DNA of 64,000 nt from JAWXCE01 sp033764775 (GTDB taxonomy: Bacteria > Pseudomonadota > Alphaproteobacteria > Rhizobiales > Rhodomicrobiaceae), in the NCBI GenBank assembly GCA_033764775.1, contig JANRIQ010000032.1, positions 116,791 to 180,790 of the forward strand, in the 5' to 3' direction. How positions within the stretch are numbered: position 1 is the first letter of the stretch; each line of letters starts with the position of its first letter. Position numbers and translations under genes: made by a program. Under the pieces are notes generated by a model. It did not search any database. It was not told the DNA's origin and worked only from the letters and a program-made list of their open reading frames with translations. Positions 9,684-18,473 of this stretch are shown here, piece after piece.

Positions 9684-10736
9684 CTACGCGTCGTCGGCGT
9701 CGCCCAAGCCGCTCTCAAACAACGAAATCTGGTTGATTTCGGGGCGCGGCGCCGCGACGCCCAGATGCCGGAACGCCTTCAGAGTCAGCACGCGGCCGCG
9801 CGGCGTACGGCCGATGAAGCCCTGCTGCAAGAGGTACGGCTCTACCGTTTCTTCCAGCGCGTCCTTCGACTCCGATAGCGCCGCCGCAATGGTTTCGATG
9901 CCCACCGGGCCGCCGCCGTAGTTCAGCGCGATGACGTTCAGGTAGCGGTGATCCATGCCGTCGAGGCCGAGCGCATCCACCTCAAGCTGCGACAGCGCGC
10001 GGTCGGCGGCGGCGCGGTCCACCTCCGCCGCGCCCTCCGCGCTGGCGAAGTCGCGCACGCGGCGCAACAGCCGTCCGGCCACACGCGGCGTGCCGCGCGA
10101 GCGCCGGGCGATCTCGCGCGCCCCATCCGGCGTGATCGCTAGGCCGAGCACCCGCGCGCCGCGCCGCACGATCTCCTCAAGCTCATCGTCCGTGTAGAAA
10201 TTCAGACGGATCGGAATGCCGAAGCGGTCGCGCAAGGGCGTGGTCAGCAGCCCTGTGCGCGTCGTCGCGCCGACGAGCGTGAATTTGGCCAGGTCGATGC
10301 GCACTGAGCGCGCCGCCGGCCCCTCGCCGATGATCAGGTCGAGCTGGAAATCTTCCATGGCGGGATAGAGAATTTCCTCCACGGCCGGGTTGAGCCGGTG
10401 GATTTCGTCGATGAACAGCACGTCGCGCTCTTCGAGGTTGGTGAGCAGCGCGGCCAGGTCGCCCGCCTTGGCGATCACCGGCCCCGAGGTCATGCGGAAA
10501 TTGACGCCCAGCTCGCGCGCCACGATCTGCGCCAGCGTCGTCTTGCCCAGCCCCGGCGGCCCGGCGAACAGCACATGGTCGAGCGCGTCGCCGCGCGCGC
10601 GCGCCGCGTCGATGAACACCTTCATGTTGGCGCGGGCGCGCTCCTGCCCGATGAACTCGGCGAGCGTCTGCGGGCGCAGCTTCAGCTCGCCCTCGTCCTC
10701 ATCCTGCTTGCGCCGATCCGTCAGCCGCTCGTTCAT
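9684..10736 (-). CDS. ruvB: Holliday junction branch migration helicase RuvB
   Basis: AAA+ ring motor of the RuvABC resolvasome. It is 350 residues, the usual size, with Walker A GPPGLGKT (59-66, Lys65), Walker B VLFIDEIHRL, sensor 1 GATTRTG, and a C-terminal winged helix ending with the conserved GFIGRTPRGR motif. ATG at 10736. In many alphaproteobacteria ruvCAB lies immediately upstream of ybgC-tolQ. Here ruvB stands alone: the upstream side is a divergent Uma2 gene, so ruvA and ruvC must be elsewhere or absent from the window. Confidence 0.97.
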   Translation of the reverse strand: MNERLTDRRKQDEDEGELKLRPQTLAEFIGQERARANMKVFIDAARARGDALDHVLFAGPPGLGKTTLAQIVARELGVNFRMTSGPVIAKAGDLAALLTNLEERDVLFIDEIHRLNPAVEEILYPAMEDFQLDLIIGEGPAARSVRIDLAKFTLVGATTRTGLLTTPLRDRFGIPIRLNFYTDDELEEIVRRGARVLGLAITPDGAREIARRSRGTPRVAGRLLRRVRDFASAEGAAEVDRAAADRALSQLEVDALGLDGMDHRYLNVIALNYGGGPVGIETIAAALSESKDALEETVEPYLLQQGFIGRTPRGRVLTLKAFRHLGVAAPRPEINQISLFESGLGDADDA

Positions 10737-10818
10737 ACGCGCGACGTTAGATGATTTCGCCGCGCGAGCAAATGACAGCCGCCGCGCGTTGTCATATAGT
10801 GGTGGAAAGGATAGGCTG

Positions 10819-11412
10819 ATGGCGAATTACACAAACACATCCGGTTTTGAATACATGTCGCTCGACGACTTTGAGGAACTGCTGCTCGACAAGCCCGAGC
10901 ACGAGAAATGGGAGCTGATCGGCGGCCGCGTCATCCGCGGCATGGTCGGCGCGCGCTGGGAGCATAAACAGATATTGTCGAATATGTCCTTCGCGCTGAA
11001 CAGCCATTTCCGCGCAACAGGCTCGCCGTGCCGCGCATTCGAGGAGACTTTCTGGCTGAAAGAGCGCTCGCTCGATCTCGGCTCGTTCCCCGACGTCCTT
11101 GTGTTCTGCCGTAAGCTGATGGAAGGCGCGACATCGGTGCACGACCCTATCGTGCTCGTCGAGGTGCTCTCCGGGGGCACGCAGAAGCGCGACCGGCACG
11201 ACAAATGGGCGCTTTACCAGAAGCTGCCGAGCCTCCAGCATTACGTGCTGATCGAGCGCGACCGCGCCTACATCGACGTGTTCAGCCGCGTGGACGGCGA
11301 GTGGGCGGGCTACAAGGCTCTGGAGGGCCTGCGCGATACGCTGCGCCTGCCCGCCATCGAGTTCGAGACGCCGCTCTCGGAAATCTACCGCGACGTGCTG
11401 GCGGCTGCGTGA
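10819..11412 (+). CDS. Uma2 family (DUF820) putative restriction endonuclease
   Basis: PD-(D/E)XK-fold protein of the Uma2/DUF820 family, abundant in cyanobacteria and scattered in alphaproteobacteria; cellular role unknown. It is 197 residues from ATG 10819 (GGAAAGG upstream). Motifs seen: EHEKWELIGGRV near residue 30, the metal-binding pair PDVLVF and VLVEVLS, and KWALYQKLPSLQHYVLIE, all typical. A longer in-frame reading back into ruvB antisense is not coding. Sits alone, divergent from ruvB. A second member of the family lies at 43705-44259. Confidence 0.85.
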   Translation: MANYTNTSGFEYMSLDDFEELLLDKPEHEKWELIGGRVIRGMVGARWEHKQILSNMSFALNSHFRATGSPCRAFEETFWLKERSLDLGSFPDVLVFCRKLMEGATSVHDPIVLVEVLSGGTQKRDRHDKWALYQKLPSLQHYVLIERDRAYIDVFSRVDGEWAGYKALEGLRDTLRLPAIEFETPLSEIYRDVLAAA

Positions 11413-11443
11413 CGGGCGTCAACCCGCCACGCTCACCCCCAAT

Positions 11444-12313
11444 TTAGCTCGCCGACGGCCAGGTTTGCCGCGCAGCCCAAGCGTCAAAGGTTTCTGGCTT
11501 CACGCCGAGCCGCGCGTAAGCGCCCGCATCCCGCTCCATGATGCGTTTGTCCGTCGCCATCAAGCGGTAAAGGTCGGCGATATGATCTCCAACGGGCGGT
11601 CCGTAAGCCTGGTTCAGCGCGGCGCCAAAAACGCCAAGGTCGAGCGTCATGTAACGCACCTCGCGGCCGACATGGCGCGACAGGATCGCGGCGACCTGCG
11701 GCCCGGTGAGCGCCTCTGGCCCGCCGACGTCAAAAATGCGACCCCCGCTCAAGTCGGCCTCCGCTGCGGCCGCGGCGAACGCGCCGAGCGAGGCGTGCGA
11801 AATCCACGACACCGGCGCGTCCTCCGGCATGGGGTAGGCGAGCACGCCCTCGTTCACGATGGACGGCGCGGCCCACGGCTCGGCGAGATTGTCCATGTAA
11901 ACGGTCGGCTGAATCGCCGCCGCCTCGACCCCGCCGCCAAGCACGATCTCGCGCACGGCGCGCAACGACACGCTCACCGGCCGGTCATGGTTCTCGATGA
12001 CGGCGGCCGCTGGGTTGAAGAGGACGCGCCGCACCCCAGCTTTGGCCGCCCCGCCCACAAACGCCTCGGCGAGCCGTTCGCGCACCCCGTCGCGGTAGTC
12101 GATAGGCGACGTGAAGACGGCGACATCGACGCCGGACAGCGCCCGCGCCATATCCTCGGCGGAGTTCGGATCGACGGCGACGCATTCGACGCCCCGCGCC
12201 TCAGCTTGCTTGCGGCTCAATCCCCGGACGGCGTAGCCGCGATCCTGAAACGCGCGGGCGATGGCGCGGCTCTGCGAGCCGGTGATGCTGGTGACGGCGG
12301 CGAGTTTGGACAT
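11444..12313 (-). CDS. NmrA-like NAD(P)-binding oxidoreductase (quinone reductase-like)
   Basis: Atypical short-chain dehydrogenase-like protein of the NmrA/QorB (YtfG) type, probably binding NAD(P)H. It is 289 residues from ATG 12313 with AAGGAG upstream. The N-terminal nucleotide-binding loop reads TSITGSQSRAIAR, and the sequence continues with the long hydrophobic substrate region usual in the family. It is divergent from an HxlR regulator 87 bases away, a pairing seen for redox or quinone-responsive oxidoreductases, so regulation by that neighbour is likely but inferred. Confidence 0.8.
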   Translation of the reverse strand: MSKLAAVTSITGSQSRAIARAFQDRGYAVRGLSRKQAEARGVECVAVDPNSAEDMARALSGVDVAVFTSPIDYRDGVRERLAEAFVGGAAKAGVRRVLFNPAAAVIENHDRPVSVSLRAVREIVLGGGVEAAAIQPTVYMDNLAEPWAAPSIVNEGVLAYPMPEDAPVSWISHASLGAFAAAAAEADLSGGRIFDVGGPEALTGPQVAAILSRHVGREVRYMTLDLGVFGAALNQAYGPPVGDHIADLYRLMATDKRIMERDAGAYARLGVKPETFDAWAARQTWPSAS

Positions 12314-12400
12314 GATAATCTCCTTTTCTATGGCGGAGAGGTATCTAGCGTGATAGGTGAAAATTAACAAGTACGCACAATTTTAGCACATAGTATCGAA

Positions 12401-12817
12401 ATGAATACCAAAACCTCCTGCCAGGTGATCGAACGCTGCCCCATTGAGACCACCCTCGCGGTGATCGGGGGCAAGTGGAAGCCGATGATCCTCTATCATC
12501 TGCGCGGCGGGACGAAACGGTTCAGCGCGCTCCGCCGCCTCATGCCGCTCGTCACGCAGCGGATGCTCACCTCGCACCTGCGGGAGTTGGAGGAGCACGG
12601 CGTCATTCACCGCGAGATTTTCCAGGTCGTGCCGCCGCGTGTTGAATACTCCATGACGCCGCTCGGTCATTCGCTGACGCCGATCCTGACCGCTATGGCG
12701 GAATGGGGGGCTGCGTATGAAAGAGACATGATGACGCCCGTCGTCGATGCGCCGGCTGACGGCAACCCCAAGCGCTTCAGCGCCAATCCCGCTTGTCCCG
12801 CACCGTCACCGGAATGA
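12401..12817 (+). CDS. HxlR-family transcriptional regulator
   Basis: Winged helix-turn-helix regulator of 138 residues with the family hallmark IGGKWKPMILYHL and the helix-turn-helix RRLMPLVTQRMLTSHLRELEE region. Two N-terminal cysteines (Cys7 and Cys13) precede the DNA-binding domain, like redox-sensing HxlR members (YodB, QorR) that use an N-terminal Cys. The gene is divergent from the NmrA-like oxidoreductase, its likely target; the 87-base intergenic is AT-richer than its surroundings. Its 3' end overlaps the convergent membrane-protein gene by 41 bases, encoding a probably unconserved tail. Confidence 0.9.
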   Translation: MNTKTSCQVIERCPIETTLAVIGGKWKPMILYHLRGGTKRFSALRRLMPLVTQRMLTSHLRELEEHGVIHREIFQVVPPRVEYSMTPLGHSLTPILTAMAEWGAAYERDMMTPVVDAPADGNPKRFSANPACPAPSPE

Positions 12818-13361
12818 CGGCGGCCGGCGGCGCTTTCTCGACCGTGAGCTGCGCGGCGAAGGGGAGGGCGCCGGGCGCGACCGCCGGCCCGAGCTTGTTG
12901 AAGCAGGCGCAGACGATCACGCCGAACCACAGCGCGAGCGAGGCGGCCCCCGCGCTTCTCACGGTTCGAGGAAGGCTGCGGCTCGCGGCAGCTTTGCCGT
13001 GTCCGAACACCTGAAACACAAGCGCATTCAGCACCGCGAGGCCGATCAGCGCCATTTTGTAAGGAAAATACGGCCGGGCGGCCACCGCCACCGGGTCGTT
13101 CAGAAACAGCAGAACGCCGGTGCCCATCGCCACCGCCAGGGAGCCGATCACGTAGGGCAGCACATACGCCGAGAACGCGCTGAAGCTCATGGCTGCGCGC
13201 ACGCCCAACAAGCGGAGGTCGAGAAGGAGGATGCCGCCGAAAAACGCGGCCATCGACAGAATGTGCGCCAGGCGGACGAGCGGGTAGACTGGCGCGATCC
13301 ACGCGTCCAACCCAAGCTGCTCGACGGCGACGCCCGCATCGCTCCAGGCGGTTTCCAGCAT
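12777..13361 (-). CDS. DUF6644/DUF2214-like integral membrane protein
   Basis: A 194-residue protein with about four hydrophobic helices (roughly residues 28-50, 66-88, 100-120 and 135-155). The segment LVRLAHILSMAAFFGG followed by DLRLLG is typical of a family of small bacterial membrane proteins of unknown function (DUF6644/DUF2214-like); the exact family is my recollection, not searched. The C-terminal 35 residues are periplasmic or cytosolic and overlap the hxlR-type gene on the other strand. ATG 13361. Confidence 0.7.
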   Translation of the reverse strand: MLETAWSDAGVAVEQLGLDAWIAPVYPLVRLAHILSMAAFFGGILLLDLRLLGVRAAMSFSAFSAYVLPYVIGSLAVAMGTGVLLFLNDPVAVAARPYFPYKMALIGLAVLNALVFQVFGHGKAAASRSLPRTVRSAGAASLALWFGVIVCACFNKLGPAVAPGALPFAAQLTVEKAPPAAVIPVTVRDKRDWR

Positions 13362-13426
13362 ATGAGGGTCTCCGGGGGAGGAGGGCGGCCATGCGCCGCC
13401 GCCCTCGCTCTTACCGACGCTTGCGC

Positions 13427-14125
13427 TTAATTGAGCTTGTAGTTGAAGCCGACGCGGACGATGTCGAGTTCGTTCTCGAACATGTAATGCAGGTCTGCGC
13501 TGGTCGTGGCCTTGTACTCGTCGAACTCCATGTGCAGGTAGTCGAGCTTCAGGTTCACGCGCTCCGAATAGGCGTATTCGAGGCCGGCGCCGATCACCCA
13601 GCCTAAATGGGCATCGTCATTGTGCGACGTTTGCCCCGCATTCTGGCCGCCATTGGCGCCAAGCATCACCTCGTCCACCTCGAGATATGCGAGGCCGCCG
13701 GTCGCGAAGAACAAAAACTTGTTGTGGGCGTAGCCGATGCGGGCGCGCAAGGTGGCCCAGGTGCCGTAGTCGCTCTGGAACGAGTGCCCGTCTTTCCAGG
13801 GGTGTTCCTCGGCCGCGTCGATGAAGCCTACATCCGCCTCGACGCCGAACACGAGACCGCTCGCGCGCTGCCAGTTGTAGCCTGCCGTGATGCTGCCGGC
13901 GAGGCCGGACGCCTCGTTCGAGTCCGCGCCGTGCCCGTCCTGATCAAGGTAGTAGTCCGTCGACCCTTCGCCGAAGCCGATGGCCGCGCCGATGTAAGGG
14001 CCGTGCCAGCTCGGCAGCGGATACGCTCCAAAGTCTCCTTTCGATGAAATGCGCGCCTCGTCGGCCAAACTTGCGGAAGTTGCAAAAAGGCACGCTGCGC
14101 CGGCTACCAAAATCTGGTATTTCAT
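13427..14125 (-). CDS. Outer-membrane beta-barrel protein (Omp25/Omp31-like)
   Basis: A 232-residue porin-family protein with a signal peptide cleaved near residue 21 (SLADEA), then alternating amphipathic strands such as WHGPYIGAAIGFG, GSITAGYNWQR, LRARIGYAHNKFLFFATGGLAY and GWVIGAGLEYAYSERVNLKLDYLHMEF. Small eight-stranded barrels with WxGxYxG starts are common in Hyphomicrobiales. ATG 14125. A perfect inverted repeat sits 34-53 bases upstream and may control it. Not an operon with its neighbours. Confidence 0.88.
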   Translation of the reverse strand: MKYQILVAGAACLFATSASLADEARISSKGDFGAYPLPSWHGPYIGAAIGFGEGSTDYYLDQDGHGADSNEASGLAGSITAGYNWQRASGLVFGVEADVGFIDAAEEHPWKDGHSFQSDYGTWATLRARIGYAHNKFLFFATGGLAYLEVDEVMLGANGGQNAGQTSHNDDAHLGWVIGAGLEYAYSERVNLKLDYLHMEFDEYKATTSADLHYMFENELDIVRVGFNYKLN

Positions 14126-14158
14126 GTGTATTCCCCATATTTCGCCGAAACTTATTCG

Positions 14159-14178
14159 GAGAATGAGGAGTCATTCTC
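14159..14178. promoter_or_regulatory. perfect 8-bp inverted repeat upstream of the barrel gene
   Basis: GAGAATGA (14159-14166), spacer GGAG, TCATTCTC (14171-14178). It lies in the leader or promoter region of the outer-membrane protein gene that starts at 14125. It could be an operator for a dimeric regulator or a leader hairpin; no T-run follows on either side, so a terminator is unlikely. Confidence 0.4.
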
Positions 14179-14605
14179 GCGCAATAAGCGATTTAGACTG
14201 CATCTCTGCAGCACCGGAGAAATGCTGAACTGATTTGCGGGCGATGAATCGGCTTGAAAGTGATTTTATGTGACAGTTTTCTGGGCGGAACACGGGCGCG
14301 TGATCGCGTGCGCCGCCGCATTGGCGCAACCTGGGATGCGCGCCGCACGCGAGACCAAGCGCACGGGCCGCTCGCGCCTAACGATTCCGCAGCCACGACG
14401 GACAACGTGTGTTTGAAGTTGCCGCGCACTTCGGATAATGCATCCAAATCGTCCATTCTATGGTATCGGGACCGGCCGGAATGCTGGTGTTCAACTTTCA
14501 GGGAGCGGGCGACCGCGTCGAAGCTGCATGACGCCTCAGTTGGGCGCGACCGGACGCGGGCTACACCGCCGCGTCGTCGCCATTGCATCGAAGTCGCTTT
14601 TGTTC
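14179..14605. other. intergenic stretch without a recognisable gene
   Basis: Between the barrel gene promoter and the methyltransferase gene. Open frames here encode Arg-rich sequence with no recognisable features, and none has a good ribosome site. It may contain the promoters of both divergent genes; I see no RNA gene or repeat. Confidence 0.5.
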
Positions 14606-15382
14606 ATGCACGCATCGCCCCGATCGGCGCGAATGCTGTCCCGGCTGCGGTCGGCGCCGCTGGTGGGCGGGCTGCTGCGGGCGGCCGTCGGCTACAACCG
14701 CGTCTATCCTGATTTGAAATCCGCCGCCGACGCCATCGCCGCTTATCAAAGTAAGGGCGGGCATACCGCGCCCGAGGCCGCTGAACTTCACATGAGTTTC
14801 GCCGATAAGGCCCGCGCGAGCGACTACCCCGTGTTGTTCCACCTTAAAGGCGCGGCGGGAGAAATTCGCTCCGTTTTCGATTTTGGCGGCTGCGTTGGCA
14901 ACCTTTTCTACTGCTACGACGGCTATCTACGGTTCGCGCCGGATTTGGAATGGCGGCTTTACGACCTGCCAGACAATCTGGAGCGGGCGCGGGCGATCGC
15001 GGCGCAGCGGGGCGAAAGCCGCATCCGCACGGTTGCGAACCTGGAGGATGCGAGCGGCGCGGACCTGTTCCTGGCGTCGGGCTCGATGCATTACTTCGAC
15101 ACGCCGCTCGCCGACATGATCGCGGGTTTGGCGCCCAAACCTCGATACGTCCTCATCAACCGGACGCCCATGACCTCGGCCCCGAGCTTTGCGACCGTGC
15201 AAGCGGGCTATGGCGAGCCGGTCGCCGCCATGATCTACAACCGCGCGTCAACCATCGAGAGCTTCGAGCGGATCGGTTACCGCTGCGTCGATCAATGGGA
15301 CGTGCACGACCTTGTCATGGCGGTGCCGTTGCACGCCGACAAACCCATCCAGTATGCGGGGATGCTGTTCCGGCTCGCTTAA
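14606..15382 (+). CDS. TIGR04325-family putative methyltransferase
   Basis: A 258-residue protein with the Rossmann motif FDFGGCVGNLFY (about residues 90-101) and the family features YDLPDNLERARAIA and LFLASGSMHYF, matching TIGR04325 methyltransferases usually found in polysaccharide or surface-glycan loci. Here it stands alone with no glycosyltransferase beside it. The start at ATG 14606 has no clear ribosome site; ATG 14633 is an alternative. Its TAA stop overlaps the stop of the convergent patatin gene in the sequence TTAA (15379-15382). Confidence 0.8.
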   Translation: MHASPRSARMLSRLRSAPLVGGLLRAAVGYNRVYPDLKSAADAIAAYQSKGGHTAPEAAELHMSFADKARASDYPVLFHLKGAAGEIRSVFDFGGCVGNLFYCYDGYLRFAPDLEWRLYDLPDNLERARAIAAQRGESRIRTVANLEDASGADLFLASGSMHYFDTPLADMIAGLAPKPRYVLINRTPMTSAPSFATVQAGYGEPVAAMIYNRASTIESFERIGYRCVDQWDVHDLVMAVPLHADKPIQYAGMLFRLA

Positions 15383-16434
15383 AGGCGAAAAGCGGCGCGA
15401 ATGCCCCGCACCAGCGACTTCATGTCCACGCTCGAGCGCTGGCCCATCATGTCGAAGTTCTTCTCCAGCCAGCGGTCGGCGGCGCGGCGCCCAATGTCGC
15501 GCAGGTGCGTGAGGAAATCCCACTCCGCGTTGAATTTGGACGAGGCGCCGAGCGGGTCGAGTTCGTTGTGCGCCTCGATGATGTGCAAATTCACGCGCTT
15601 GAACTCGTTGGCGTTCAGCTTGCCTTCGTCGATGAGGCGGCCGGCGAATTCGATGGAGCGCAGCTCGTTGAGCAGGCTCGCGTTGAACGAAATCTCGTTC
15701 ATCCGGTTGAGGATTTCGCGGGCTGAGCGCGGCGTGCCTTTGCGCTCCACCGGATTGATCTGGACGATCACATAATCTTTGGTGACTGTGTGATTGTGGA
15801 ACGGGAACAGCACGGGGTTACCCATGAAGCCGCCGTCCCAATAGGGCACGCCGTCGATCTCAACCGCCTGAAACACAAAGGGCAGGCAGGCGGAGGCCAT
15901 CACCATATCGGCGGTCAGCTCGGTGCGCTTGAACACCTTGACGCGCCCCGTCTCCACATTCGTGGCCGAGATGAACAGCTTGAGGTCCGCGCCGGTGCGC
16001 ATCCGCTCGAAATCGACCGTGTGCTCGATGATGTCGCGCAGCGGATTGAGGTTGAGCGGGTTGATCTGGTAGGGCGACGCCATTTTGTTCAGCAGGTCGA
16101 AGAACAGGTAGCCCGGCGATGCGTCCAGGCTCCAATTGCCGAACAGCATGTCGATGGGCGCACGCTGGATCGGGCTGTAGCGCGTCGCGTCCGAGATGTC
16201 GCGCCAGAATTTCGCGAGCGCCTCCCGCGCCCCGTCATAGCCGCCTTTGGCGAGGCCGTCGGCCAGCACCACCGCGTTCATCGCCCCCGCGCTCGTGCCG
16301 CTGATCGCCTCGATGCGGATGCGGCCGTCCTCCAAAAGCCGGTCAAGCACGCCCCAGGTGAAGGCCCCGTGCGCGCCGCCGCCCTGCAGCGCGAGGTTGA
16401 TGAGTTTGACGCCGGGGCTGTTCGTATCCTTCAT
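15379..16434 (-). CDS. Patatin-like phospholipase
   Basis: Predicted serine lipid acyl hydrolase of 351 residues. The oxyanion-hole motif GGGAHG is at 18-23, the nucleophile elbow GTSAG at 46-50 (Ser48), and the dyad aspartate is in WDGG. A C-terminal extension of about 100 residues follows the catalytic core. Its ATG overlaps the bdhA stop by 4 bases (ATGA), so the two are translationally coupled. Patatin proteins beside 3-hydroxybutyrate dehydrogenase are frequent in alphaproteobacteria, suggesting a link to storage-polymer or ketone-body metabolism; that link is inferred. Confidence 0.9.
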   Translation of the reverse strand: MKDTNSPGVKLINLALQGGGAHGAFTWGVLDRLLEDGRIRIEAISGTSAGAMNAVVLADGLAKGGYDGAREALAKFWRDISDATRYSPIQRAPIDMLFGNWSLDASPGYLFFDLLNKMASPYQINPLNLNPLRDIIEHTVDFERMRTGADLKLFISATNVETGRVKVFKRTELTADMVMASACLPFVFQAVEIDGVPYWDGGFMGNPVLFPFHNHTVTKDYVIVQINPVERKGTPRSAREILNRMNEISFNASLLNELRSIEFAGRLIDEGKLNANEFKRVNLHIIEAHNELDPLGASSKFNAEWDFLTHLRDIGRRAADRWLEKNFDMMGQRSSVDMKSLVRGIRAAFRL

Positions 16435-17210
16435 TGCGCCGTCCAGCCGCCGTCCATGGTGAGCGCGGAACCGGTGATCGAGGCCGCCGCGTCCGAGCAC
16501 AGGAACACGGCGAAAGCGCCGATCTCCTCCGTGGTCACGAAGCGCTTGGTCGGCTGCGCGGCGAGCAGAACGTCCCGCACGACCTCTTCGGGCGTGATGT
16601 TGCGCGCCTTGGCGGTGTCCGGGATTTGCTTTTCGACGAGGGGCGTCTTCACATAGCCGGGGCAGATGGCGTTGCAGGTGACGCCGTGCTGGGCGCCCTC
16701 AAGCGCCACTGATTTCGTCAGGCCGATGACCCCGTGCTTAGCCGCTACGTATGCCGACTTGAACGGCGAGGCGACGAGGCCGTGCGCTGAGGCTAGGTTG
16801 ATGATCCGGCCCCATTTGCGCGCCTTCATCCCGCCGAAGGTGAGGCGGGTCAGGTGAAAGGCGCTGGTGAGGTTGATGGCGATGATCGCGTCCCACTTGT
16901 CGGTGGGGAACTCCTCGACCGGCGAGACATGCTGGATGCCGGCGTTGTTGATGACGATGTCCACCGGCCCGAACTCGGCTTCAGCGGCGGCGACGAGCGC
17001 CTCGATCTCGTCCGGCTTGGTCATGTCGGCGGGATGATAGGCGACCTTGACGCCGTGCTTGGACGAGAGCCGCTGCTTGATGTCGTCTATGACGATGGCG
17101 TCGCCGAAACCGTTCAGCATGACATTCACGCCGGAGCCCGCGAGCGCCTCCGCCATGCCAAGGCCAATGCCGCTGGTAGAACCCGTGACGATCGCCGATC
17201 TCATAACCAT
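16431..17210 (-). CDS. bdhA: D-3-hydroxybutyrate dehydrogenase
   Basis: Cytosolic NAD-dependent short-chain dehydrogenase that oxidises 3-hydroxybutyrate to acetoacetate in polyhydroxybutyrate turnover. It is 259 residues: cofactor loop TGSTSGIG at 9-16, NNAGIQHVSP (family-specific after NNAG), catalytic Ser in NLASAHG and YVAAKHG carrying the Tyr-x-x-x-Lys pair. The C-terminal tail SALTMDGGWTAQ is the standard bdhA ending. ATG 17210 has AGGA upstream. First gene of a two-gene operon with the patatin gene. Confidence 0.94.
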   Translation of the reverse strand: MVMRSAIVTGSTSGIGLGMAEALAGSGVNVMLNGFGDAIVIDDIKQRLSSKHGVKVAYHPADMTKPDEIEALVAAAEAEFGPVDIVINNAGIQHVSPVEEFPTDKWDAIIAINLTSAFHLTRLTFGGMKARKWGRIINLASAHGLVASPFKSAYVAAKHGVIGLTKSVALEGAQHGVTCNAICPGYVKTPLVEKQIPDTAKARNITPEEVVRDVLLAAQPTKRFVTTEEIGAFAVFLCSDAAASITGSALTMDGGWTAQ

Positions 17211-17241
17211 GGTTTGTCCTTTGCTCCTTGCTTTTGTTCTA

Positions 17242-17312
17242 AGCCGTCATAAGAGACGGCTCAAGAGGGCAGCCCACCTTTTGCGTTATGTCCGTCTCAT
17301 GCATTTGCATGA
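17242..17312. promoter_or_regulatory. two perfect inverted repeats between bdhA and the autotransporter-like gene
   Basis: AGCCGTC (17242-17248), 6-base spacer, GACGGCT (17255-17261), then TCATGCA (17297-17303), 2-base spacer, TGCATGA (17306-17312). They lie in a 240-base divergent intergenic region 32 and 87 bases upstream of bdhA. Either could be an operator; which gene they serve is unknown. Confidence 0.4.
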
Positions 17313-17450
17313 AACGGGCGCGCCACACGATTTGTCATTTTATCTCAAAACTTTATTCGATGTTGCGATGTCAAGGTCTGGATGGCTACCTTGCGCCTAT
17401 GAGTCTGCTTTTAGCGTTTGACACAGAGACAATCGTAGATTGGGGCTGCC

Positions 17451-18473
17451 ATGACAAACATAAAATTTTTATTTATCTCTACTTGTCTGTATTCGTTAGT
17501 CGCGCAAGCTCCTGCGGGAGCACAATCGGTTCAGTTTTTAGATGGAGCAGGTCTTCCAATTCAAAACTCCGGCTTCATTTGTAATGGCGCCAGCGGCATT
17601 ACTGTAACCCAGAATAGCTGTAATCCAGCATCAGGCTCCACCATCGCAATAACCGGCATTGATCTCAATACTGCGACTGTCGGCAAGAACGCTGAGTTGG
17701 ATGGCGATAGGCTCGTCATTCGGGATAGTGGTGCGATTACGGTCATCAACTCCAACGGCATTACGAGCACGAAGCCAACTACAGCCAATCCGTTATTGAA
17801 TACAAGCGTCTCATTAACGGCGGACAATGGGCTTCGCATTTTTGGACCAACCTCCGATACGATTCCTGTTGCGTCGATCGACGAAACCACAGGCGACATT
17901 TTTACACGAGGCAGCGCCACTGTTGAGGATGGGCTTACGATTGGCGTGGTTACGCCAGGGGCGAAGTTCGACACGCGAACCACCATTGACCAGGATGGTA
18001 ATGTTGGCGTAGGCGGCAATTTTAAGATCAACAATCCAGACGTGACGGTGGATATGGGCGGAAACCGCATTCAAAATGTTGGCGCGCCTGTAGCTGCAAC
18101 GGATGCCGCCAATAGAGCTTACGTCGATGAACGCGACGGATTTCTTGCAGGCTCCATCGCTGACGCGAACGAGCGCATCGTTGCAGCAAACGCACGCATC
18201 GATAGCGCAAACCGTCGCATTGACGACGTTGAAGAAGGGGTCGCCATGGCCCTCGCCATTCAAAACCCGGATTTGATCGGCTCCGAGAAATTCGGGATTT
18301 CCGTGAACTGGGGTAATTTCGAGGGCGCGAATGCATTCGGCGTGGCGGCGATGGGCGTGATCGGCAAGGACATATTCGGCGCCGGCGAACGTACGGCCAT
18401 CACAGGCGGCTTTGGCTACGGATCCGAACAAGGGACTGTAGGGGGACGGGCGGGCGTTCAATTCACCTGGTGA
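17451..18473 (+). CDS. Short trimeric autotransporter (YadA-like) protein
   Basis: A 340-residue surface protein with a signal peptide ending near residue 25 (GAQS), a beta-rich passenger, a stalk-neck motif GNRIQNVGAPVAATDAANRAYVD (positions about 203-225), a short coiled coil with two ARID repeats, and an anchor starting near EEGVAMALA followed by four strands ending in an aromatic Trp. That layout fits the trimeric autotransporter (type Vc) design, although the whole protein is small. Codon use and base content differ from neighbours: I count 40% and 52% G+C in two 60-base lines (17461 and 17581) in a window otherwise in the 60s, suggesting acquisition. It has no visible partner gene. Confidence 0.75.
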   Translation: MTNIKFLFISTCLYSLVAQAPAGAQSVQFLDGAGLPIQNSGFICNGASGITVTQNSCNPASGSTIAITGIDLNTATVGKNAELDGDRLVIRDSGAITVINSNGITSTKPTTANPLLNTSVSLTADNGLRIFGPTSDTIPVASIDETTGDIFTRGSATVEDGLTIGVVTPGAKFDTRTTIDQDGNVGVGGNFKINNPDVTVDMGGNRIQNVGAPVAATDAANRAYVDERDGFLAGSIADANERIVAANARIDSANRRIDDVEEGVAMALAIQNPDLIGSEKFGISVNWGNFEGANAFGVAAMGVIGKDIFGAGERTAITGGFGYGSEQGTVGGRAGVQFTW

